From positions 1-15,461 of the forward strand of contig CAYVJW010000032.1 in NCBI GenBank assembly GCA_964451885.1: a stretch of DNA of 15,461 bases. The letters are read 5' to 3'. Source of the DNA: CAYVJW01 sp964451885 (GTDB lineage Bacteria; Patescibacteriota; Gracilibacteria; UBA4473). Shown one piece after another: positions 1 to 6,936 of this stretch (position 1 is the first letter of the stretch; each line of letters begins with the position of its first letter). The notes under the pieces were generated by a model that saw nothing but the letters and a program-made list of their open reading frames with translations, was not told the origin of the DNA and searched no databases. The translations under genes were made by a program, and so were the position numbers.

Positions 1-30
1 TTGCCAATTTAACAATATCTTTACGACAGA

Positions 31-3000
31 ATGTCAAATTGCGGGAGCAGCTGTGCTACGGGGGACGTTTCCGGAAACGACTATCTTGGAGGCTTGGTAG
101 GATACATCGATGAATTTGTTGAAATTGAATATTCCTTTGCGGCCGGAACTGTTTCGGGGGAAGGGGAATCCTTTGGGGGGTTAGTTGGGGATGAAGATGA
201 AGAAAACGAAATATCTAATTCTTACTTCACGGATTCAGATCATAACAATGATTTTGGAACACTCGAAGAAGATGGCGCATCCGCATTCTATCATGCAAGC
301 CATGATGTCTATGATGATTGGAATTTTTCAGAAGATTGGTATATCGATGAAGGAGAGTCTTACCCATATTTTCAATGGAACACAGCGCCTATTACAGAAG
401 TATGGGTAGACGACGACTATCAAGAACCATGTGAAGAAGAAGGAGAATGTGATGAATACGGTTCATGCGACGAAGAAGCACAAAGTGCCTGCAATAATAA
501 TTGCGAAGAAAGTTGTGGACCAGACGAAGAATGTGCAGAAACTTGTTCTAATAACTGCCAAAGTCAACACTGCGAACCGGCCAGATACTGTAGCGATGAC
601 GGACATACCTGGAATAGGGATTGTTTCGACGATATTGAAGACGCGATGGAAAAAATAGTTGAAGGAGGTGCTATCCATGTGGCTTCAGGTGAATACGATG
701 GATTTAAAGCTAATAAAACCGGCGTAACTGTACAGGGAGAAATAGGAGCAACTGTTAATGACGACAGCTACTATGTAAATGGCATCGATGCAGGGATCCT
801 GGTAAACGCTCCAAACGTTACGATTAAGGGAATGACAATTGACGGAAATGATGGAGACTTTGATGCGGGAATTTATATTTATGATTATGAAGATAAAGAA
901 GAGGGAGTTTATGGAGTACGAATCGAAGGAAATACGATTCATGTTCCTTCTGACTATAGTTGTGAGTGTGGAAGCGGCATGGCCGGAATTATGGCACGAT
1001 CCGATGAAGGGACTCCAACGGTAATTATAAATAATATCATAACATATTCTGTTGAAGAAAACGGGAACGGAGATACTTCTTCCCTATACGGAATCACTCT
1101 CTACGGATACAATGATCCGACTTACCAAGTAACAGGAAACACCGTGACGAATGTAGAAATAGGACTTTATATCACCGGTGATGACTTGACCGGAGTAGTC
1201 ATCCAAGACAATCAATTTTCAAATAACGAAGGCGGAATAATGGTAAATGACGGGTTTGAACGAGTTACCATAAATAACAACGCCATTTTTGATAATGAGG
1301 AATATGGTGTAGTAAATGATGATTATGAAGAAGGCCCTATGCTCAATGCCGCCAGAAACTGGTGGGGCGACGAAACCGGCCCGTCTCATGAAGAAAACCC
1401 GGGAGGAGAAGGCGACCAGATAAGTGACGGAGTGAATTTTATGCCCTATTATGTAAACAGTACCAGAACCACACTCTCTGACGGTTCAAATGCAGGAGCA
1501 GCCTTTACTTCCGAAACAGAAGGAAGGGCTGAACTTCCACCTGCCTTAACAGAAGTTATACTTAATAGCAGCACGGTTTTAGATCTATCAGAACAAGTTG
1601 AAACAGTTGATGAGGAAGAAGGAGAAATTGTTCTTGGGGGAGAAACTTTTGACTGGGATGACTTCCCGATTAAAGATCTGGAAGGAGAAAGCACTGATAT
1701 GACAAACTTAGACGAAACATTAACTATCGGGGACCAAGAGGTGGAACTGGGTGCCGGAATTGTCCTGGAATCCGGGACGGACGGAGAAAATGTGGTTATA
1801 TCAAATAGTGAATATGACACCGCGGAAGTAAGTATCCCTGATGGAACAGCCGTTCTTGCTCCAGCCGGATGCGATTTTCAGATACAGCCCCCAACACCAG
1901 GAACAGCTTCCGGTGATGCGCCATCAGGCTTTTCTTTCGGAGGCACAGTAATCGAAGTAGGATCCTCGGAATGCGTTCTGCTTTTTGATCAACCAATGAT
2001 TATTGAAATAGACGGAGTATTTACCAATATGGCGTACAGGCCGACGGGCTCTGAAAATTGGATTAATATAGATAGATGTGGGGGTACTTACAATAGTCCC
2101 TCAACACCAGCATTTCCTGGAGAATGTTATACTTCCAATGGAATAGATAAGACTAAGGTTTATACCTATCATCTTACAGGATTTTCTCAAACAGTGTCTG
2201 TTGCAGGAGGAGGTGGTAGTGCTCCATCCATGAAAAAACCAAATTCCATCACTATTGCCTACTTCCTTCCTTACCGGGGAACGGCAAAATCGGTCCATTT
2301 GGTAGATGAATCGGTTAGTCTGCAGCAATCTGAAGGCATATTTACTCAACCCGTAGAACTCGAAGAAATTTATGATCACTATAAAGTAGAAATATCTATG
2401 GGGACGGGGGTAACTGATCTTGAAGGGAATGCATATTTAGGAATGATTACGTCCCCTGAAAAAGTATCAGCCTCCAAAATGAAACTTCCGGGAGAATTTG
2501 ATTTCAAAAATGCAGTCAAAGTTCAAGCGACAGATGGAAAAGTTCTTATTTTTGACAAAGAAATTACAGTTGTTGTTCCGGTTGACGTGACAGATAAAAA
2601 CGAGAGAAACCTTAAAGTCTTTGCCTATAACGCCGATCTTCAGGAACTAAAACTTATCGGAAAAGGAGGAAGGGTGAATAAAAGTGATGATGTTATCACC
2701 GTAAAATCCAATTACCTGGGTACTTTTGTTATCATGGACACGAAAGGAGGAGATCTTACCGCCTATATGGAAGAAGAATTTAAGGCCGCAGCTCCAAAAG
2801 AAGAAACAGTAGAAGTAGTGAGGATTCCGGATGTATTGGAACAACCAATACCTCAATTTAGCGACACCACAGGCCACTGGGCGGAAAAATATATAGATGA
2901 ACTTAGAATTCGAGGTGTAGTGGAAGGAAAAGAACAAGATAAATTTGCCCCGGAAACAGGAATAAAACTATCCCAGTTGCAGGAAATAAGTCAAAAAGCC

Positions 3001-3855
3001 TTTGGAGTGAATGTGCCGTATTCGGCCTACAGAACGATCGTGGGAGAGGTTTTATCACACGAAAACAGAGATCTTACCCGGCCTGAAGCACTTAAAGTTA
3101 TGCTAGAAACTGCCGGCGTGGCTTTAACGATCCCGGAGAAAAGCTTGAGCTTCCGTGACGTACTGGTGGGAGCCTGGTATGAGAAATATATTAAATACGC
3201 ACAAGGAAACGGGCTTATCCATGGGCTGGGAAACGAACTCTTTGGAACGGAAAAACCAATAACAAGAGCAGAAACAACAAAAGTGGTTGCAAAATTATGG
3301 GAGATGATAGAAAAGGAAGGAACATTTAAAGCCGCTGCTCCAAAAAAAGAAGTACGCATTCCGGCCGTACTGGAACAACCAATACCGCCTTTCAAAGACA
3401 CAAAAGATCATTTCGCGGGAAAATACATAGAAGAGCTTCGAATACGAGGAGTTATTGAGGGCAAAGAAAAAGATGAATTTGCCCCGGAAGAAGGAATGAA
3501 ACTTTCAGATTTATTGGAATTAAGCCATAAATCCTTTGGAGTAGGAGTGCCGTATCCGGCTTATGAAGTAGTATTAAATGAAGTAGTATCAGGTGCAAAC
3601 AGAGACGTAACTCGAGCCGAAGCACTCAGGATTGTCCTCGAAACATCCGATGTGGACATAGAAATTCCGGAGAAAAGATTAAGTTTTAGTGATGTTATGG
3701 TAGACTCCTGGTACGAAAAATACATATCTTACGCACAGGGAAACGGTCTGATATACGGAGTATCAAAAGATAATTTTGGCCCGGAAAAAACAATCACTAG
3801 AGCTGAAGTGGCTAAGATAATTGCGAAGTTGTGGGAGATGATGGGGAGCAAGTAG
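31..3855 (+). CDS. Giant acidic surface protein: GLUG-like repeats, Cys-rich segment, parallel beta-helix, tandem SLH blocks (5' end missing or broken)
   Basis: At least 1274 residues, very rich in Asp and Glu. Residues 1-70 hold GLUG-type repeats (GGLVGY, GGLVGD). Residues 134-198 contain 12 cysteines, several spaced C-x3-C. About 205-480 is a right-handed parallel beta-helix of the NosD/pectate-lyase-like type (VTIKGMTIDGN) closing with NWWG at 443-446. About 480-915 holds beta-rich regions I do not recognise, with a GGGG hinge at 726-729. Two S-layer homology blocks follow, each with two SLH motifs (starting near F943 and F1041, then F1121 and F1219; WAEKYI and ITRAE signatures). SLH domains bind cell-wall polymers, so this should be a cell-surface protein, perhaps an adhesin or polysaccharide-binding protein. 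It has no signal peptide, begins inside a repeat, lacks a ribosome site, and an in-frame TAA lies at 10-12, so the true N-terminus is absent. Domain calls are firm, the function is not. Confidence 0.85.
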   Translation: MSNCGSSCATGDVSGNDYLGGLVGYIDEFVEIEYSFAAGTVSGEGESFGGLVGDEDEENEISNSYFTDSDHNNDFGTLEEDGASAFYHASHDVYDDWNFSEDWYIDEGESYPYFQWNTAPITEVWVDDDYQEPCEEEGECDEYGSCDEEAQSACNNNCEESCGPDEECAETCSNNCQSQHCEPARYCSDDGHTWNRDCFDDIEDAMEKIVEGGAIHVASGEYDGFKANKTGVTVQGEIGATVNDDSYYVNGIDAGILVNAPNVTIKGMTIDGNDGDFDAGIYIYDYEDKEEGVYGVRIEGNTIHVPSDYSCECGSGMAGIMARSDEGTPTVIINNIITYSVEENGNGDTSSLYGITLYGYNDPTYQVTGNTVTNVEIGLYITGDDLTGVVIQDNQFSNNEGGIMVNDGFERVTINNNAIFDNEEYGVVNDDYEEGPMLNAARNWWGDETGPSHEENPGGEGDQISDGVNFMPYYVNSTRTTLSDGSNAGAAFTSETEGRAELPPALTEVILNSSTVLDLSEQVETVDEEEGEIVLGGETFDWDDFPIKDLEGESTDMTNLDETLTIGDQEVELGAGIVLESGTDGENVVISNSEYDTAEVSIPDGTAVLAPAGCDFQIQPPTPGTASGDAPSGFSFGGTVIEVGSSECVLLFDQPMIIEIDGVFTNMAYRPTGSENWINIDRCGGTYNSPSTPAFPGECYTSNGIDKTKVYTYHLTGFSQTVSVAGGGGSAPSMKKPNSITIAYFLPYRGTAKSVHLVDESVSLQQSEGIFTQPVELEEIYDHYKVEISMGTGVTDLEGNAYLGMITSPEKVSASKMKLPGEFDFKNAVKVQATDGKVLIFDKEITVVVPVDVTDKNERNLKVFAYNADLQELKLIGKGGRVNKSDDVITVKSNYLGTFVIMDTKGGDLTAYMEEEFKAAAPKEETVEVVRIPDVLEQPIPQFSDTTGHWAEKYIDELRIRGVVEGKEQDKFAPETGIKLSQLQEISQKAFGVNVPYSAYRTIVGEVLSHENRDLTRPEALKVMLETAGVALTIPEKSLSFRDVLVGAWYEKYIKYAQGNGLIHGLGNELFGTEKPITRAETTKVVAKLWEMIEKEGTFKAAAPKKEVRIPAVLEQPIPPFKDTKDHFAGKYIEELRIRGVIEGKEKDEFAPEEGMKLSDLLELSHKSFGVGVPYPAYEVVLNEVVSGANRDVTRAEALRIVLETSDVDIEIPEKRLSFSDVMVDSWYEKYISYAQGNGLIYGVSKDNFGPEKTITRAEVAKIIAKLWEMMGSK
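2779..3855 (+). repeat. Tandem in-gene duplication of the SLH block
   Basis: The C-terminal part of the surface protein is present twice. Both units begin with FKAAAPK (codons at 2779 and 3325, 546 bases apart), followed by RIP.VLEQPIP. After a four-residue indel near the start of the unit, matching positions are 178 residues apart (F943/F1121, F1041/F1219). By eye roughly six residues in ten match. Each unit has an SLH motif, a middle part without a full SLH motif, and a second SLH motif. Divergence is spread evenly, so the duplication is old and both copies look maintained. Confidence 0.85.
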
Positions 3856-3875
3856 CAAGACACAAGACACAAGAC
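3848..3875 (+). repeat. Four tandem heptamers, NCAAGNN type
   Basis: Consecutive 7-base units GCAAGTA, GCAAGAC, ACAAGAC, ACAAGAC. The first unit contains part of the stop codon region of the surface-protein gene (TAG at 3853-3855). The same kind of unit recurs at several other gene ends in this window. Confidence 0.75.
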
Positions 3876-3880
3876 GTGAA

Positions 3881-3902
3881 AGTCACCCGCCCACGGGTGA
3901 CT
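3881..3902. terminator. Perfect 9-bp hairpin with CCCA loop
   Basis: AGTCACCCG pairs with CGGGTGACT around a four-base CCCA loop. It starts 26 bases after the stop of the surface-protein gene and has no T tract of its own. It lies directly before the T-tailed hairpin at 3906-3936, so it is probably part of a compound 3'-end structure. Confidence 0.5.
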
Positions 3903-3905
3903 GAC

Positions 3906-3936
3906 AAAAAGCGCGGTCAGATCAACCGCGCTTTTT
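3906..3936 (+). terminator. Rho-independent terminator
   Basis: A stem of GCGCGGT/ACCGCGC with a seven-base loop (CAGATCA), flanked by AAAAA on the left and TTTTT on the right, gives a 12-bp stem including the A-T pairs. The T tract continues as TTTTTATTT. It ends the surface-protein transcript. The A tract on the left would also allow it to work on the minus strand. Confidence 0.85.
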
Positions 3937-3942
3937 ATTTCT

Positions 3943-3965
3943 CGTATCTTGAATCTTGTTTGCAT
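3943..3965 (-). repeat. Heptamer repeat in inverted orientation
   Basis: Read on the minus strand this stretch gives AACAAGA, TTCAAGA, TACGAGA with a 7-base period. It is an inverted, diverged counterpart of the heptamers at 3848-3875, so the two hairpins at 3881-3936 sit between two oppositely oriented heptamer arrays. Confidence 0.5.
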
Positions 3966-3996
3966 TTCTTTATCGCTTGATTATATTCTTGAGTTA

Positions 3997-4012
3997 TATA
4001 CTAATAAAATAA
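3997..4012 (+). promoter_or_regulatory. -10 element close to the start of the 458-residue protein gene
   Basis: TATACT at 3997-4002 matches the -10 consensus at five of six positions and is followed by only 10 bases before the ATG at 4013. No clear -35 is present at 17 bases (TTGATT at 3977-3982 leaves only 14). There is no Shine-Dalgarno sequence. If used, the mRNA would have a leader of only a few bases. Confidence 0.4.
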
Positions 4013-5389
4013 ATGGAAACCCCCTCTAAAGGCCTCACGCTCTCTGCAGCTGTGGCCTTTGTTTTAGCTGGTTATACTCAGCTGCCGGGGGCATCAAGGG
4101 AGGGAAAATATCAGGCGATAAATCTTACAGGGCAAGGAGCAAAACCCGGTATTGACAGGATTTTGGACGGAGCTGAAGCATCCGAAGCTTTAATCCAAGC
4201 GGATGTTGATAAGTTTGTAGAAGAAGCAAACAAAATGATCGCAGAACTGGATTTACCAAATGGATGTACAGCAGAAAAGGATGAACTAAAAGATTTTTAT
4301 GTCCCGTTGATGAAAGATCTTATGCAAATTGCCAGGGAATATCATCCCGAAGTCCAAAAACATGTCACCCCGGACGATCGGATGACCGTACGTTGCATGG
4401 AATTTTTTGCGCACCACGGCTATTTTTTAAATGTGCCTTTTCTTATTCTTGGTGGGAGTTTATTTATTCCCATAGAGGAAACAAAGGTTGTGGGAATAAA
4501 TGATTCAAAAGGCCTTTCGGCCATATTCCCATGGGAAAAGGTGAAGGAACATCCGGTTTATTATGTTAATGATAAATCATTGAACCCTACCGGAATGGAG
4601 ATATTAGGTTTTCCGGTTGTAAATCGTGGTAAATTTGAGGAATACAAAGATGATTTGAGAAATAAAATTGCTCCGAAAACTCCTCTTTGGAAAGAAATGC
4701 CGGAAGAAGATATTGAAGAAGGGATTACTACTAATGAAATGGTTCATACCGTATTGGAAAGGGATTATGATTTATTTTTTGATTCACAGCATGATTGGAT
4801 CAAATTTGAAGATGGAATGGATCATTATCAGCTCGAAGAAACTATGCATGCGCATGAATTACTTTCCGATGCCGGAAGCATACAAATAACTCCGCTTCAT
4901 GACATTGCGAAAATGGTGGACAGCGTTTTTAACTACTTGAAACAGGAAAAAGGCGCATTTACAGTAGATCCAACTTCAAAAATAAAGAAATGTTCTGACA
5001 TGAAGTATGAATTTGACATGAATTTTATGCTGCACCTGCTCCAACAAATTTACGATCGCAAAGGAAAAGGAGATCAGCTTCAAGTATTATTGAAAGAATC
5101 AGCAAGACTGGTGAAAGAAATAAAACTAAAATTAATGGCAAAAGATATTCCTAAAGAAGTAAAAAAAAGAATCATAAAAGAAGAATACAACCCACAACAT
5201 TATGCTCTCACACAAAAAGCGCTGGCAGAATTGGATCGTGATGATGTGATTTCCATTCAGCAGGAGTTCGCGCGGATGGGGAGGAAGCTAGTGGAGGAGA
5301 TAGGGAAAATTCAGAATTTGAAAGGGGGGAGTGCAAGGGACAAGGGATCATCTGAACCCAAACCTCGCCTTAAAGTGCCTCAACGATAA
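4013..5389 (+). CDS. Hypothetical, probably exported protein, 458 residues
   Basis: I do not recognise this protein. Residues 10-22 form a hydrophobic stretch (LSAAVAFVLAG) that could be a signal peptide, although the N-terminus is short of positive charge (one Lys before it, and a Glu at position 2). The rest is mostly polar and looks helical. A hydrophobic patch near 137-155 (YFLNVPFLILGGSLFIPI) is more likely a buried core than a membrane segment. The C-terminal third is Lys/Glu-rich (about 365-445), and the last 20 residues (GGSARDKGSSEPKP...) are low in complexity and overlap the tryptophanase gene on the other strand. The start at 4013 has no ribosome site but sits just after a -10-like TATACT. 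The gene follows a terminator, so it is its own transcription unit. That the ORF is coding is well supported by its length; the function is unknown. Confidence 0.75.
   Translation: METPSKGLTLSAAVAFVLAGYTQLPGASREGKYQAINLTGQGAKPGIDRILDGAEASEALIQADVDKFVEEANKMIAELDLPNGCTAEKDELKDFYVPLMKDLMQIAREYHPEVQKHVTPDDRMTVRCMEFFAHHGYFLNVPFLILGGSLFIPIEETKVVGINDSKGLSAIFPWEKVKEHPVYYVNDKSLNPTGMEILGFPVVNRGKFEEYKDDLRNKIAPKTPLWKEMPEEDIEEGITTNEMVHTVLERDYDLFFDSQHDWIKFEDGMDHYQLEETMHAHELLSDAGSIQITPLHDIAKMVDSVFNYLKQEKGAFTVDPTSKIKKCSDMKYEFDMNFMLHLLQQIYDRKGKGDQLQVLLKESARLVKEIKLKLMAKDIPKEVKKRIIKEEYNPQHYALTQKALAELDRDDVISIQQEFARMGRKLVEEIGKIQNLKGGSARDKGSSEPKPRLKVPQR
5331..5351 (+). repeat. Heptamer-like repeat at the 3' end of the 458-residue gene
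   Basis: Units GTGCAAG and GGACAAG follow each other with a 7-base period, then GGATCAT. It lies inside the last codons of the 4013-5389 gene and reaches the stop codon of the opposite gene (TGA read at 5350-5348). It resembles the CAAG heptamers elsewhere but is short. Confidence 0.4.
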
Positions 5390-6832
5390 TTCCCTCCCAT
5401 AAGTAACATCCACTGCCGGAATCCCGTCCCGATTATCATACAAAATCTTCACTGACTCTGCCACACAGTCCAGATCTTGCTTCTCATACCTCAGCCTCGG
5501 AATAGCAAATCTCACAAAATTCACCTCCGGAAAAGTCTCTTTTTTCGATTTTTTGTCATAAGCCCCAAACGCAAAATACCCTAGCTCACAAGCCCGGTGT
5601 CCATAGGCGGCTAAAAGAATTGCCGTGAAAGAAATGCCTCCAAAATCTTCGGGTTTCATCTTCGTTCCCGAAAAGAACTTATTCATATCCAAATAAACCG
5701 CATGTCCGCCCATCGGAGACAACACAGGCAACCCTTTTTGAACCATGTTTTGCCCAAATTCCTGAACCTGGTTTATCCGATGTCCCAGATATCCTTCATC
5801 AGTTATTATTTTCAGCCCCGCCGAAAGCGCCATCAGGTCCTTTCCCGAAAGCCCGCCATAGGTTGGATGCCCTTCCTTTATGATCTGGTAATTCATAAGA
5901 GCATCGGGGATAGCCGGATATTTTTTAATAAACATTCCCTCATTCCTCAAAAAAAGTCCCCCCCCCATATTCACCAGACCGTCTTTTTTAAAACTGATCG
6001 TAAACCCGTCTACACAAGAAAACATTTCTTTAACAATGTCGGTTATAGATTTATTTTCATAACCTGGCTCATATTTCTTAATAAACCACGCGTTCTCTGC
6101 GAACCTGCACGCATCCAAAAAGAATGGAATGCTATAATGATGGGAAATTGCAGCCACTTCCTTGATGTTGGACATCGCAACAGGCTGGCCGCCGCCGGTA
6201 TTATTCGTAATAGTCAAAGACACGAGAGGGATCTTATCGAATGATTTCTCCAGAAGTGTTTTAAGCCTGGATATATCCATATTTCCCTTGAACTGAGAAC
6301 TTGAATTTCCGTCTTTTAAATCCGGAGAAAAAAGATTTAGCGGCTCAATATTATTAGCCTTAATATTCGCATGGGTCGTATCAAAATGTCCGTTACTCGG
6401 GATTATAAGGTTGGAACCGGTTTTGCCCAGAATCGTATAAAGCGCGTCTTCAGCAGATCGGCCCTGATGGAAAATAAAACCGTTGGGACTTTTATTCGGG
6501 ACATTATGAAAAAATTCTTCGCCGAAAGTTACCCGGATTTGTTCTTGCAATAAAAAATACCCCTTATTCGAACCATAAGCCTCATCCCCCAGATGCAAAG
6601 CCGCCCACTGCTCATTTGTCATCGTGGTAGTACCGGAATCCGAAAGCATGTCGCACCCCCCGATCATTTCCGAAGGAAAGAAAAAAACATTCAGCCCCAC
6701 TTTTTCCAGCATTGCTACCCGCTCTTCCGCAGAAAAATATTTTTTAAATTCCACGGAATGGTTGGCATAAGGGCGGGGATGGGTTGAGGGCTGATTTTTA
6801 GCGAATTTTTTGAAACAATCATGATGTGTCAT
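5348..6832 (-). CDS. tnaA: Tryptophanase / tyrosine phenol-lyase family PLP enzyme
   Basis: 494 residues, slightly longer than the usual 460-470. This cytosolic, PLP- and K+-dependent family removes the side chain of tryptophan (giving indole) or tyrosine (giving phenol) with pyruvate and ammonia. Family motifs seen are DSGTTTMTNEQWAAL, GDEAYGSNKGYF, HQGRSAEDAL, TNNTGGGQPVAMSN, the PLP-binding ISFKKDGLVNMGG (Lys pair at 282-283, the second expected to bind PLP), TYGGLSGKDL, GGHAVYLD and the C-terminal LRHFKARF. HFDTT, and the C-terminal LRHFKARF, are closer to tryptophanase than to tyrosine phenol-lyase as I remember those sequences, so tryptophanase is preferred, but substrate is not settled. 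A short insertion precedes HQGR. The ATG at 6832 has no ribosome site but TAAAAT lies six bases upstream. A run of nine G (5958-5966 on this strand) codes for the Gly triplet beside the active-site lysines. Confidence 0.88.
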   Translation of the reverse strand: MTHHDCFKKFAKNQPSTHPRPYANHSVEFKKYFSAEERVAMLEKVGLNVFFFPSEMIGGCDMLSDSGTTTMTNEQWAALHLGDEAYGSNKGYFLLQEQIRVTFGEEFFHNVPNKSPNGFIFHQGRSAEDALYTILGKTGSNLIIPSNGHFDTTHANIKANNIEPLNLFSPDLKDGNSSSQFKGNMDISRLKTLLEKSFDKIPLVSLTITNNTGGGQPVAMSNIKEVAAISHHYSIPFFLDACRFAENAWFIKKYEPGYENKSITDIVKEMFSCVDGFTISFKKDGLVNMGGGLFLRNEGMFIKKYPAIPDALMNYQIIKEGHPTYGGLSGKDLMALSAGLKIITDEGYLGHRINQVQEFGQNMVQKGLPVLSPMGGHAVYLDMNKFFSGTKMKPEDFGGISFTAILLAAYGHRACELGYFAFGAYDKKSKKETFPEVNFVRFAIPRLRYEKQDLDCVAESVKILYDNRDGIPAVDVTYGRELSLRHFKARFGFR

Positions 6833-6838
6833 ACCGGC

Positions 6839-6867
6839 ATTTTATTCATGAGAGAGCAAGTAAACAA
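6839..6867 (-). promoter_or_regulatory. Promoter of the tryptophanase-family gene, leaderless type
   Basis: On the minus strand TTGTTT (6867-6862) is followed after 17 bases by TAAAAT (6844-6839), then six bases, then the ATG at 6832. Transcription would start at or within a base or two of the ATG. No Shine-Dalgarno sequence is present. Confidence 0.5.
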
Positions 6868-6893
6868 GTAGAAAAAAAATATTAATTCATGCA

Positions 6894-6931
6894 TTTTTAA
6901 TTTATAATTTTAAATTTTTAATTTATAATTT
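6894..6931 (+). repeat. 17-bp direct repeat carrying TATAAT twice
   Basis: TTTTTAATTTATAATTT occurs at 6894-6910 and again exactly at 6915-6931, 21 bases apart. Each copy contains a perfect TATAAT (6903-6908 and 6924-6929). It lies in the AT-rich gap between two divergent genes. Confidence 0.8.
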
Positions 6932-6936
6932 CCCCC
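6924..6936 (+). promoter_or_regulatory. Perfect -10 element seven bases before the ZIP gene ATG
   Basis: TATAAT at 6924-6929 is followed by TTCCCCC and then ATG at 6937. A start of transcription seven bases downstream of the -10 would fall on the ATG itself. The -35 position is AT-rich without a clear TTGACA. There is no ribosome site. Confidence 0.55.

Noticed and set aside
3848..3965. CRISPR array
   Set aside because: Repeat units are only 7 bases with no spacers, and no cas gene is present.
5702..6244. 180-codon open frame antisense to the tryptophanase-family gene
   Set aside because: No motif, His/Arg-rich shadow composition, lies wholly within a conserved enzyme gene on the other strand.
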